64,000 nt of DNA, from the NCBI RefSeq assembly GCF_004801255.1, contig NZ_CP036295.1:3062001-3126000 (forward strand), read 5' to 3'. This stretch comes from Desulfovibrio desulfuricans (GTDB lineage Bacteria > Desulfobacterota > Desulfovibrionia > Desulfovibrionales > Desulfovibrionaceae). This document shows positions 55,712-63,861 of this stretch, in pieces (within the stretch, counting starts at the first letter, position 1; the number at the start of each line of letters is the position of its first letter). The notes below the pieces were generated by a model. The model was not told the DNA's origin. It saw only the letters and a program-made list of their open reading frames with translations, and did not search any database. The translations under genes were made by a program, and so were the position numbers.

Positions 55712-55747
55712 ACGTGCAAGGAGTACATGACGTAACTCCTTGCACGT
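55712..55747 (-). other. Perfect hairpin between retron RNA and the small ORF
   Basis: ACGTGCAAGGAGT (55712-55724) and ACTCCTTGCACGT (55735-55747) are perfect complements around a 10-base loop. On the minus strand the stem is followed by TTTTGTTGTG, so it may terminate the retron RNA. One arm is also the a2 strand of the retron RNA. Confidence 0.7.
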
Positions 55748-55995
55748 GATTAGCCGAAGGGTTCTTTCCCACTTCGACCGTTGTGCCAGTATTATCTAGC
55801 CAAAAAACGAAATTGCAGTATCAGACAGAGCAGCACATAGTGTATTCCGCCGAGTATGCCGACCACAGCCGGGTTCCGAGCTGGGGGCATAGCGCCTTCG
55901 TGTACCCCTAAAGAAAGGGGGAGCCGTACAAAGTCGGCTCATAGTCCTCTTACGAGGAATAAGTTGGCTAACCACGCTAATTACAAGGAGTAATC
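55731..55995 (-). ncRNA. Retron msr-msd RNA
   Basis: About 265 nt on the minus strand, upstream of the HTH and RT genes. The 5' end has a1 (GATTACTCCTTG...) followed by ATTAGCGTGG; TTAGC is the usual setting of the branch guanosine (G at 55977), as in retron Eco1. The 3' end has a2 (GCTAATCACG..CAAGGAGT), complementary to a1 over ACTCCTTG and ATTAGC. Between them are stable stems, for example CCCCCTTTCTTTAGGGG and the CCGACC/GGTCGG-type arms near 55850-55870. Exact ends are inferred from a1 and a2. Confidence 0.72.
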
Positions 55996-56252
55996 AAATC
56001 TCTGATTGTCAAAGAACACTGCGGCGAATCACCGCCTTCCTCTTTTCTATATATGGGCAAGGTTTTGCTGTCAATCTTTTTTGCTTTAAAAGCAAATTTT
56101 TTTGACTGAAGCTTAAATCCAAAATCACTACCAAATCATACACAAAATGTTAGTTCAGATTCGATGCTGTAGAGATAAGATGATGGACATCCGCCGTCGC
56201 CTATTGGATCACGCATCACATAAGTATCTCTGGTGCGCAGATGTGAGCCGAG
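55996..56252. other. Leader upstream of the retron RNA
   Basis: AT-rich, presumably holding the retron promoter. No ORF supported. Confidence 0.4.
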
Positions 56253-56316
56253 CAAAGCTAGTGAGAAGTTAAACGCAAAAAACCCCCGACCATTTTTCAA
56301 TGATCGGGGGTTTTAA

Positions 56317-56370
56317 TTACCTATCTGGTGGAGCTGAAGAGAATTGAACTCTTGACCTCTTGAATGCCAT
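56317..56370 (-). repeat. att-like copy D: tRNA-Ala 3' fragment
   Basis: Minus-strand copy of the tRNA-Ala 3' block with the CCTTAGT junction. A diverged terminator lies alongside at about 56280-56316. Confidence 0.88.
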
Positions 56371-56475
56371 ACTAAGGCATCATGCCCCAAGCCTTACACC
56401 GCCAATAAAATCAGGCTATTAAATGTATATTTTTCGTCCGTTTTGATACATTTCGATACATTTTGTATATCCCAA

Positions 56476-56758
56476 TCAGATTTCATGCGTAAGGATTTCA
56501 AGCACTTCTTTGTCCTCAATGCCCAGGTATCGCATGGTGACACTAGGGGATGAATGGTTGAACCTTTTGCAGATCAGCTCAAAACCCACACCCAATTTTG
56601 TCCTCTGAATATAGCCGAAGGTTTTTCTAAGGGAATGTGCGCCATAATTGCCTTCAAGGTTTATGGTTTTGCACCACTCCTTAATCATGCGGTTAACGGT
56701 CATAATCGCAAGAGGCTTCTGGTGGCCTCTTCGGGATTGAAATAGGTAATCATCATCA
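56476..56758 (-). pseudogene. Truncated short tyrosine recombinase, copy 3
   Basis: C-terminal half only, from DDDYLFQSRRGHQK to the natural stop, keeping His-x-x-Arg, His and Tyr but missing the N-terminal half with Arg50 and the Lys. Upstream sequence is unrelated. Two substitutions separate it from the intact copies over this span (K to L near FGYIQRTK and T to A near KPLTIMT). Broken by whatever joined the effector segment at 56759. Confidence 0.9.
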
Positions 56759-56788
56759 GGGGACGCCATGCCTCGCCCTTGTGAAGGC

Positions 56789-57298
56789 CTAGTTGAACGG
56801 CAGCCCAAGAACAGCCAGAAGCAACCAGCAGAATATAAAGGCATGATACAGAGCGGCGATCATAAACATCAGGCAAAGGGGAACCTTGATTAACAGCCTG
56901 GCATTGCCTTGCAGCCTGAATACAAACAGATACAGCAACAATAAACAGATAAATGAGAATATAGCCCCTTGTATGGAAATGAGCAGTGTGCCGGCGGTCC
57001 ATCGTGGCAGCCATCCAAGACCAGCCATATCGATGAGATACCGATCATCAACAACTGTATCGGCGCAACATAAAAGCAGGGTTACAACATACAGCCACAA
57101 GTTCTTTTCCATTTTAAACAGCGTCAGGCAAACAATCATTCCAACAGCGCCCACGGCCATGACAATAGCGGAGGTGTGCTCCTGCACAAAAAGCAACCAG
57201 CCCAGACATGCAAAAAGCAGCGTAATAACAACAGGCCAGTGTGCCTGCCAACAGGCTGAAATTTTGGCTTTTATACTTGCAGATGTTGGGCGTGTCAT
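56789..57298 (-). CDS. Multi-pass membrane protein, possible immunity protein
   Basis: 169 aa, four to five hydrophobic helices: WPVVITLLFACLGWLLFV, AIVMAVGAVGMIVCLTLF, LWLYVVTLLLCCADTVV, IFSFICLLLLYLFVF and FMIAALYHAFIFCWLLLAVL. No family recognised. It is divergent from the putative papain-like effector at 57559 (260 bp apart), and both lie between att copies D and E. Small polytopic proteins beside cell-wall or membrane toxins are often immunity proteins; that role is inference. Confidence 0.6.
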   Translation of the reverse strand: MTRPTSASIKAKISACWQAHWPVVITLLFACLGWLLFVQEHTSAIVMAVGAVGMIVCLTLFKMEKNLWLYVVTLLLCCADTVVDDRYLIDMAGLGWLPRWTAGTLLISIQGAIFSFICLLLLYLFVFRLQGNARLLIKVPLCLMFMIAALYHAFIFCWLLLAVLGLPFN

Positions 57299-57558
57299 TA
57301 TTTATCCTGAATTTAGGATGCTTGCTGAGCGTGGCAGCAAACAAAAAAGGGCCGAAATCTTAATTTTGGGGGAAAGCGGTATTTATGTCTTTATGCCGCC
57401 CATGTGCGCAGCACTTAATAGGCTGAAAAGTATACAATTTAAAATGGAAACGAGATCTATTCTTGGTCCACCAGGGCACAAAAGACTACTGAAGCCTTTC
57501 AGTCTTACATAATCATCAGCTTCTGCTATATTTCCGCCAAAACATCCAAGGAGGAAAT

Positions 57559-58236
57559 ATGCCAGGGAATAATTTCAGTTTCCAGCACAGGGGGCAGGAG
57601 GTTTCAAACCAACCGCGCTTGAGCAATGGGCAGTTCACCTTTTCAGATTCCGTGACCGCAACGAGTGTGGCTTCCCAAGGGCAGCAAGCACTTGAGGCAG
57701 TCATGCCCGTTCATCGGAATGCACCGCTTGAGCAACGCATGTACCCATCCAGCATTGCTGACATTGTAAAAAAACATGCCCATGGCGATCATTCAACCTT
57801 GCAGCCGTATTCTGAAGACCCTGAAGCAAAAGTTCCTTACTATCGTATGGGAGTGAGACCGCTTGAATCTCGCGCTCTATCACGTCGATACGGAGAAAGA
57901 GTCCCTGGGGCTGACCTTCATGTTGAACACATGCACTTTGTTGGCAGTGACGGCAGCAATTTTGGGCTGACATTTGGTGGTATATTTTCTGAATCGATGC
58001 AAGATTTAACAAACTATCAGGTCGAAGCCCCAAAGTATCGTAAGGAATACATAGACAGGGCAAAGATTGAAGTCTACCGAAAATGGGAAGAAAGAAAAAT
58101 TTTAGAGCGATTCAGCCAGGATTATAACCCCTTTACATACAACATACTGACGCATAACTGCCAACAGTACTTTGCGGAAGTTCTCCAGCAAGCACAGGAA
58201 TATGATACACCCGCAAAGCCGCTCGTTCTGTACTGA
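57559..58236 (+). CDS. Putative papain-like (NlpC/P60 or PPPDE-type) effector
   Basis: 225 aa with a strong AAGGAGG site. The C-terminal block YNILTHNCQQYFAEVLQQA contains an Asn-Cys pair (Cys201) of the sort found in permuted papain-like and LRAT/PPPDE folds. Candidate catalytic His residues lie in DLHVEHMHFVGSDG (121-126). The N-terminal 60 residues are low-complexity and polar, without a signal peptide. It might be a secreted amidase or peptidase effector, for example type VI-delivered, or a cytoplasmic deconjugase. Confidence in the fold is moderate and in the role low. Confidence 0.5.
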   Translation: MPGNNFSFQHRGQEVSNQPRLSNGQFTFSDSVTATSVASQGQQALEAVMPVHRNAPLEQRMYPSSIADIVKKHAHGDHSTLQPYSEDPEAKVPYYRMGVRPLESRALSRRYGERVPGADLHVEHMHFVGSDGSNFGLTFGGIFSESMQDLTNYQVEAPKYRKEYIDRAKIEVYRKWEERKILERFSQDYNPFTYNILTHNCQQYFAEVLQQAQEYDTPAKPLVLY

Positions 58237-58355
58237 AGAAATGAACATCCTGCAGACCTTAATCGGTCAGCGCTGTCCGAGGAAATCTAGCCAACTCCCC
58301 CTTGCAGGGCAATGAAAATATCTATTTTAGCATGACGCAAAACACGTAATACGCC

Positions 58356-58392
58356 AAAAACCCCCGACCATTTTTCAATGATCGGGGGTTTT
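58356..58392 (-). terminator. Terminator of att copy E (diverged)
   Basis: AAAACCCCCGATCATTG-type stem on the minus strand with a T run; the same family as the tRNA-Ala terminator. Confidence 0.75.
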
Positions 58393-58394
58393 GA

Positions 58395-58448
58395 TTACCT
58401 ATCTGGTGGAGCTGAAGAGAATTGAACTGACGACCTCTTGAATGCCAT
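58395..58448 (-). repeat. att-like copy E: tRNA-Ala 3' fragment, mutated
   Basis: Minus-strand copy with changes in the T-arm (CTGACGACC instead of CTCTTGACC). The CCTTAGT junction is still present. Confidence 0.85.
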
Positions 58449-58561
58449 ACTAAGGCATCATGCCCCAAACCTTACACCGCCAATAAAATCAGGCTATTAA
58501 ATGTATATTTTTTGTCCGTTTTGATACATTTCGATACATTTTGTATATCCCAATCAGATTT

Positions 58562-58760
58562 CATGTGTAAGGATTTCAAGCACTTCCTTGTCCTCAATGC
58601 CCAGGAGGTAACGCATGGCGGCAACAGGGGATGCAAGGTTTAACCTTCTGCAGATCAGCTCAAAACCCACGCCCAATTTGTCCTCTCAATGTACCCGCAG
58701 GTTTTTCCTGGTGAGCGTGCGCCTGACGACCTTTACAGTTCAGGTTTTGCACCACGCCTT
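58562..58760 (-). pseudogene. Decayed recombinase remnant, copy 4
   Basis: The minus strand shows the recombinase 3' end (LEILTHEI-type ending, then a decayed version of the CKRFNHSSP region) with deletions and base changes, fading out near 58760. Older than copies 1-3. It confirms that the recombinase-att unit was present at this junction too. Confidence 0.75.
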
Positions 58761-58980
58761 GCTTCTGCTGTTTACGGTCACAACCAAACACAAAAGTGCA
58801 AGGGGCTTGCCCCGCGTCCGCATTATGCGGCATTTTGCAAAAATCGTTAAATATCAGACCCATATTTACACATATTAATTTACTATGTCTCTTTTTTATT
58901 GCAAAAGCTCGACTTGCTGTCGCACATGCTATATATCGAGCATGTTTTAAAATATGTGCGTTTTTAAAAGGAAAGCAATA

Positions 58981-59469
58981 ATGAACAAATATAACATCGC
59001 GCTCGCAATGGTTTTTTTGCTGCTCACTGCCTGCGGCGTCATGGAAACATTCTATTCAGACACCATGTGGGCGCCCAAATCCGCGCCGAGCATGGGCGGC
59101 CACTATCCCGAAATGCGGGACAATGCCCGACGCTGCAATAATGGATTTTATACCGGCATGAGTGCCAAAAATATTGACCCACGCATGAGCCAACGCTGTG
59201 AAAAGCTGGATGACGGCAACTCTTTATGCGCAGTTGAAGCCGTCGATACGCGCTATGAAACAGAACGGCGGCAAGAGTATGACTCCGTTGAAAAGAAGTA
59301 CGTCACGAGGTATGTTACTGTAACACATTACTATGTATTTATGATAAACACATACATCAACGACAAGGGCATCATCTACGACTGCCGGGCAGAGAACGCG
59401 CAGTACTGGTGGTCCAAGCCAGAAAGCCCCAAGCCGGGCTCCCTGGCCGACAGACTGCCCAAGAATTAG
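58981..59469 (+). CDS. Small lipoprotein 1
   Basis: 162 aa from ATG 58981 with AAGGAAAG upstream. Lipobox LLTAC (Cys18) after a hydrophobic leader, so a lipid-anchored envelope protein. The remainder has Cys pairs (CNNGFY, RCEKLDD, LCAVEA, YDCRAEN) and an acidic-aromatic C-terminus. No family recognised. First of three consecutive small lipoprotein genes separated by 8-11 bp. Confidence 0.75.
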   Translation: MNKYNIALAMVFLLLTACGVMETFYSDTMWAPKSAPSMGGHYPEMRDNARRCNNGFYTGMSAKNIDPRMSQRCEKLDDGNSLCAVEAVDTRYETERRQEYDSVEKKYVTRYVTVTHYYVFMINTYINDKGIIYDCRAENAQYWWSKPESPKPGSLADRLPKN

Positions 59470-59477
59470 GGGGAGTG

Positions 59478-59858
59478 ATGCGTTATCCTTTTTTTGCATG
59501 CCTGCTGATTCTGCTGCTGTTGCCCGCCTGCGTCTATCTGCAGCGGCCCCTGTGGCGGCCTGAAGCTCTCAGCCCCATAGAGGCCACGCACGAGCAGGGC
59601 GTCAACATGCTAAACACCTGCACGTCGCACGGGTACAAGGGGCAGGCTTTCGCCTCGCTGGCAGAAAGCAAAAACGCCCAGTGTCAGCCCAGTGGTTCAG
59701 GGCAGGAGTGCGCCCTGCTGGTGGTGTACCCCGAAAGCCGCATCTTTTCTTTTGCTGATGCCCGCCGGTACACCGCCACGGTGCAGGCCAAAACATTGTT
59801 CAACATGATGGTGGATGGCGCTGGCAACATAAAGCAGTGCAGAGCTGAAACGGAATAG
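59478..59858 (+). CDS. Small lipoprotein 2
   Basis: 126 aa from ATG 59478 with GGGGGAG upstream. Lipobox LLPAC after the leader MRYPFFACLLILL. The C-terminal half TLFNMMVDGAGNIKQCRAE resembles the ends of lipoproteins 1 (NDKGIIYDCRAE) and 3 (NGEILDCSAE), so the three are diverged paralogues with a shared strand-Gly-x-Ile-x-x-Cys ending. Confidence 0.75.
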   Translation: MRYPFFACLLILLLLPACVYLQRPLWRPEALSPIEATHEQGVNMLNTCTSHGYKGQAFASLAESKNAQCQPSGSGQECALLVVYPESRIFSFADARRYTATVQAKTLFNMMVDGAGNIKQCRAETE

Positions 59859-59869
59859 GGGAAAATACC

Positions 59870-60268
59870 ATGCTCAAATACCTTGTAATGGCGGCGCTGT
59901 TTTGCATGTTGCCCGGCTGCGTTGAAAGTACCCTGCCGCCCCCGCCGCCCCCCATGCCTTTTACTGTGGTGTGGGCTCCGGATGAAGCCCCTGCCGTGCA
60001 GGTTGCGGCAAAGGCCCTGCAGCCCCTGATCGCCGACTGCAACGGCGGAAGGCTTGAAGGCAAAAAAATCAGGGACACCAGCTTGCCGCAAATGACCTTT
60101 TTCAGCAAAACGCTGGAAAATGGCAAAACCCTGCAGGCTGCAAAGCTGTATTATTTGGAGCAGACCGACGTGGAATTTACCACGGCGGCCATGTTCAACC
60201 TGACTGTGGCCAAAAACGGCGAAATTCTGGATTGTTCGGCTGAAAAGGTCATTTATCGCAGCAAATAG
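59870..60268 (+). CDS. Small lipoprotein 3
   Basis: 132 aa with AGGGG before the ATG. Lipobox MLPGC followed by a Pro-rich tether (LPPPPPPMP). Ends with FNLTVAKNGEILDCSAEKV, the paralogous ending of this operon. Envelope location inferred; no function known. Confidence 0.75.
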   Translation: MLKYLVMAALFCMLPGCVESTLPPPPPPMPFTVVWAPDEAPAVQVAAKALQPLIADCNGGRLEGKKIRDTSLPQMTFFSKTLENGKTLQAAKLYYLEQTDVEFTTAAMFNLTVAKNGEILDCSAEKVIYRSK

Positions 60269-60923
60269 CCGGGTACGTTCAGCATCTTGCGTGGCAGCGG
60301 TCACGAGCCTGCGCTGCTGAACGGCTCGCAACCTGCCGCAAAAACTGCCCGCCAAGCGGCCTTGCCCCGTAATGGTGCGGGGCCGCAAGAGCCATCGCAC
60401 GTTTCCACAAGCTCCCCAAACGCAAAACCCCCGATCATCGCGAGATGGACGGGGGTTTTGCGTATCTGCTGGAGCTGAAGAAAATTGAACTCCTGCCATC
60501 CTGACTGCCATTCTACCTTCGCCCCCCGCCGCGTTTCGCTTCTGCCTGGCCTTGCGGGGTGCGCCGTTCGCGGATTTTTTTCACATTACAGCCGCTGGCA
60601 ATCACGCGTTGAGCGACTTTTACGATGCGCGCAAAATGCCGCGCGTCAGCATTTTTCCACCCGCCGCGCAAATACGCTTGCCTATCCGCTGCGGTAAAAG
60701 TAATTATATTGCTTAAGGATACCGCACATGCTTGCGGCATCATCCTTGCCAGCGGGGGCCAGCGTATCCGCGTGGGTCGTTTGTTGTGTCGTACACTGAC
60801 AACCCCGACGCGGTGCTTGCCGCTGTCATTGCCGTTTTTTGCAGCGTTTGCTGTCGCAGTCGTGCGCTGCCACCGCACTGTGCGGATTCCCTGTGTTGAT
60901 GTGCAACCGAAACCGGGGGCAAG
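60269..60923. other. Right end of the island: terminator and decayed att
   Basis: A terminator of the tRNA-Ala type lies at 60421-60461 and the decayed att F at 60468-60515. The remaining roughly 400 bp to the DUF1254 gene hold no supported ORF and probably include its promoter. Confidence 0.5.
60468..60515 (-). repeat. att-like copy F: decayed tRNA-Ala 3' fragment
   Basis: CTGGAGCTGAAGAAAATTGAA resembles the acceptor and T-arm part of the fragment on the minus strand, with several changes and a lost anticodon part. Probably the outermost, oldest boundary of the island. Confidence 0.6.
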
Positions 60924-62396
60924 ATGCAAAAAATTCGTCTTATAACCGCGTGCATGCTGCTGGCGCTTGTGTGTCAGCCCGCTTTGGGGCAGGAACCGCC
61001 CGCTCCTCTGGCGCAGACCGCCATACCCGGCCCCGCCGCCGGTACGCTCATGACGCCAGCATACGTGCAGGCGATCGGGCGGTTGTCCTACCTTTTTGGC
61101 TATCCGCTGGTTAACGTCTACAACCGCTACAGAAAACTGGAGAGCGTCGCTGCCAAGTCGGGCGGCAAAACGTTTTGGGCCGAGGGGGTTCGCCCCACCG
61201 CACCGATAAACCACCTGTGCATGCTGACAGACTACATCAAGCCCACGGCCAATACCGTGTCATGCCCCAATCAGGATGTTGTTTACGGCGCGGGGTACTT
61301 TGGCCTGACCGACGGGGCCGTGGTGCTGCAGATTCCCGACTTTGGCGACCGCTTCTGGATATACGCCCTGTACGACGCCCGTACGGATGAGTTTGGCGCG
61401 CTGGGCAAGCCCTACGGCACGAAGCCCGGTTTTTACCTCATTGCGGGGCCCGGCTGGCACGGCGAACCCCCTGCGGGCATCACGGCCGTGCTGCGCTCGC
61501 CGACAGAGCAGGGCTTTGTGCTGCCGCGTATTTTTAAAGAAGACTCGGCGGACGACACAAAAGCCGTGCAGCCGCTGCTCAACCAGATCATGATGTACCC
61601 CTTGCTGGAGTATACCGGCAAGATGCAGACCACCGACTGGAGCAAAACCCCATCCACGCTGCCGGCCACTGTGCCGGGGCCGGCGGGGGAAGCACCCCAC
61701 GTTGATCCACTGCATTTTTACGAGCAACTGCCCGCAGCGCTCAGGCTTGTTCCCCCTCTGCCGGGCGAGGAGAGCCTCTACGCGCTCATAGACTCGGTTT
61801 TTCAGGCAGCCGCAGAGCAGCCTGATGTCAAGGAAGCCCTGGTGGCCTCGTTTGTCTGCGCAAACAAGGAACTTATAGAGCCTTTGCTGCAGTGGAAGTA
61901 TAACGGCAGACCGACCGAAAACGGCTGGAATTCGCCTGTCAACGGGGCGGCCTGGGGTACGGATTACCTCATGCGCGCGGCCACGGCCAAATCAAATATC
62001 TACGAAAACAGATCAGCCGAGACAAAGTACTTTTTTCGCGATCTGGACAGCAACGGCAAAACGCTGCACGGCGGCAACCAGTACAGCCTCACCTTTGCCA
62101 AGGGGCAGCTGCCGCCCACCAGGGGCTTTTGGTCCATAACCCTGTACAACAAGTATCACCTGTTTAACGCCAATGCCCTCAACCGCTTTTCACTGGGCAC
62201 AAAAAGCCGGGACATGCAGTTTAACGCCGACGGCTCGCTGACAATATACTTCGGCAGCCAGTCGCCCGGCCCGGAGCATGAGAGCAACTGGCTGCCCGCG
62301 CCTGCGGGGCCGTTTTCGCTCTACATCCGCACCTACTGGCCGGAGCAGACGATTCTTGACGGCGTCTGGTCGCCCCCGGCGGTGAAAAAACTGTAA
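60924..62396 (+). CDS. DUF1254/DUF1214 domain protein, exported
   Basis: 490 aa. Signal peptide MQKIRLITACMLLALVCQPALG. N-terminal DUF1254 (YLFGYPLVNVYNRYRKLE, the segment with APINHLCMLTDYIKPTANTV) and C-terminal DUF1214 (GGNQYSLTFAKGQLPPTRGFWSITLYN ... SPGPEHESNWLPAP). This two-domain architecture is common in Gram-negative envelopes; its function is unknown. Monocistronic. Confidence 0.87.
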   Translation: MQKIRLITACMLLALVCQPALGQEPPAPLAQTAIPGPAAGTLMTPAYVQAIGRLSYLFGYPLVNVYNRYRKLESVAAKSGGKTFWAEGVRPTAPINHLCMLTDYIKPTANTVSCPNQDVVYGAGYFGLTDGAVVLQIPDFGDRFWIYALYDARTDEFGALGKPYGTKPGFYLIAGPGWHGEPPAGITAVLRSPTEQGFVLPRIFKEDSADDTKAVQPLLNQIMMYPLLEYTGKMQTTDWSKTPSTLPATVPGPAGEAPHVDPLHFYEQLPAALRLVPPLPGEESLYALIDSVFQAAAEQPDVKEALVASFVCANKELIEPLLQWKYNGRPTENGWNSPVNGAAWGTDYLMRAATAKSNIYENRSAETKYFFRDLDSNGKTLHGGNQYSLTFAKGQLPPTRGFWSITLYNKYHLFNANALNRFSLGTKSRDMQFNADGSLTIYFGSQSPGPEHESNWLPAPAGPFSLYIRTYWPEQTILDGVWSPPAVKKL

Positions 62397-62708
62397 CGCG
62401 CCCTTGTGTGCGCAGATATGGATGCCAAAGGGGGCCGGGGCTGCATGGCTTCGGCCCCCCCCGCGACCGTGCAGCGTGCGCGGCAACAGTGCTGCGGCGA
62501 ACGTGCGGCGTGCGCGGCGGCAGTGCGGCGGCTGTGCGGGGGGGCGTCAGGGCGGCTTGCCTGCGGCGTAATCCGCAAGGCCGCGCCGGGGTGCGATTGC
62601 CGAAAGGCTATAATGTTGATGCGAAACCTGATATAGCCCGTGGATGCTTTTTAGGACGCTCCATCAATTGGGCAAAACTTTTGTTCACGCAAATTTTGCA
62701 GAGGCCAC
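62397..62708. other. Intergenic region
   Basis: Very GC-rich with short repeats of gcggc type. No supported gene. Confidence 0.4.
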
Positions 62709-63356
62709 ATGCGCAAAATATTTTTCCCTCTCTGTCTGTTATTGTTAATGATCATCTGCGGCTGCAACAGCAAGAGCGACTGGCAGGACGCGCCGACACA
62801 GATTGAGGTGGTGGCGTCGGGCACCACGGGCACGCTCGTGGTGTATGCCAATGCCAACGGCAAGCGCGAAGAGCTGCTGCGCACAGATGCCTATGTGGGC
62901 AAAAACGGCTGCAGTACAGAAAAACGCGAAGGCGACGGCAAAACCCCCGTAGGCGTGTACGAGATACGGCGTGGCTTTGGCCTGGCCATGCCCCCCGCCG
63001 TAAACATAGCCTACACCCAGCTGACGGGCGGCGAGCAGTGGGTGGATGACGCAGCCTCTACCCGCTACAACCAGTGGGTAACAAAAGATACCACCCCTGT
63101 GGACTGGAACTCAGCCGAGGATCTGCCCAAGGAGACCGTCGCCTACAGGTATGTTGCCGTTGTTGAGTACAATACCGCCAATATCGTCAAGGGCGCGGGC
63201 TCGGCAATTTTTCTGCACTGCTCGCTGGGCAGGCCCACCTCTGGCTGCATAAGCGTTTCAGAAGAATCCATGAGCAAAATTCTGGGGCTGATAAAGCCCG
63301 GTACGCGCATAGCCATTGCCCGGTCTGACGCCGAGCTGAAAAGCATTGCAAAGTAG
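62709..63356 (+). CDS. L,D-transpeptidase (YkuD) lipoprotein
   Basis: 215 aa. Lipoprotein leader with lipobox MIICG-Cys19. The YkuD domain has KTPVGVYEI and the catalytic motif HCSLGRPTSGCISVS, with nucleophile Cys in SGC and the upstream His. It probably cross-links peptidoglycan or attaches proteins to it at the periplasmic face. Substrate detail unknown. Ends about 115 bp before a bidirectional terminator. Confidence 0.88.
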   Translation: MRKIFFPLCLLLLMIICGCNSKSDWQDAPTQIEVVASGTTGTLVVYANANGKREELLRTDAYVGKNGCSTEKREGDGKTPVGVYEIRRGFGLAMPPAVNIAYTQLTGGEQWVDDAASTRYNQWVTKDTTPVDWNSAEDLPKETVAYRYVAVVEYNTANIVKGAGSAIFLHCSLGRPTSGCISVSEESMSKILGLIKPGTRIAIARSDAELKSIAK

Positions 63357-63469
63357 CCTGCGGGCGGCCCGCAAGCCCCGCTGACGGGCCTGACAGCTGG
63401 CCCAACGCCGGGCATGGTCGCTCGTAAACGGCGCGGCCAGGGCCTTACCTGACGCATCCATGCAATAAC

Positions 63470-63517
63470 AAGGCGGGGTGCTGACGCGGCAAATGCCTTG
63501 CGTCAGTACCCCGCCTT
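63470..63517. terminator. Bidirectional terminator between convergent genes
   Basis: AAGGCGGGGTGCTGACGC and GCGTCAGTACCCCGCCTT are inverted with one mismatch around a 12-base loop. Between the YkuD and SMR genes. Confidence 0.7.
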
Positions 63518-63543
63518 ATGTTGACCGCAGCCCGCAGGCGCGA

Positions 63544-63861
63544 TCAGGCAAATTTCAGCCCGATGACCCCGGCGATGATCAGCCCGGCGGAGACCATGCG
63601 CATGGGCGTAGCCGCATCGCCAAAGGCCGCAATGCCCACCACAAACGTGCCTACCGCGCCTATGCCCGTCCACACCGCATAGGCCGTGCCCATGGGAATT
63701 TCGCGTTGCGCCATAAGCAGCAGCAACCCGCTGCACAAGATGCAGGCGATGGCAAAAAAGAGCCACAACGCGCGGATGCCCTCTTCCGTCCAGCCCAGTT
63801 TAAGGCCGATGGGCCAGCCAATTTCAAGAAAGCCCGCCAGAACAAGGTACACCCACGCCAT
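63544..63861 (-). CDS. SMR-family exporter, Gdx/SugE type
   Basis: 105 aa, four helices. The catalytic Glu is in AGFLEIGWPIGLK (Glu13), and GTAYAVWTGIGAVG is the SugE/Gdx signature that separates guanidinium exporters from EmrE. Such proteins export guanidinium. The 140 bp upstream inside the window show no recognisable guanidine riboswitch. Confidence 0.88.
   Translation of the reverse strand: MAWVYLVLAGFLEIGWPIGLKLGWTEEGIRALWLFFAIACILCSGLLLLMAQREIPMGTAYAVWTGIGAVGTFVVGIAAFGDAATPMRMVSAGLIIAGVIGLKFA

Larger units (their letters stand above)
56253..56758 (-). repeat. 506-bp inverted repeat flanking the retron, right arm
   Basis: Inverted copy of 53755-54260 containing att copy D, its terminator and the truncated recombinase gene. 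It ends abruptly at 56758 inside the recombinase coding sequence. Confidence 0.85.

Noticed and set aside
56886-57512. 208-aa plus-strand frame opposite the membrane protein
   Set aside because: The minus-strand frame has clean hydrophobic helices; this one has no pattern.
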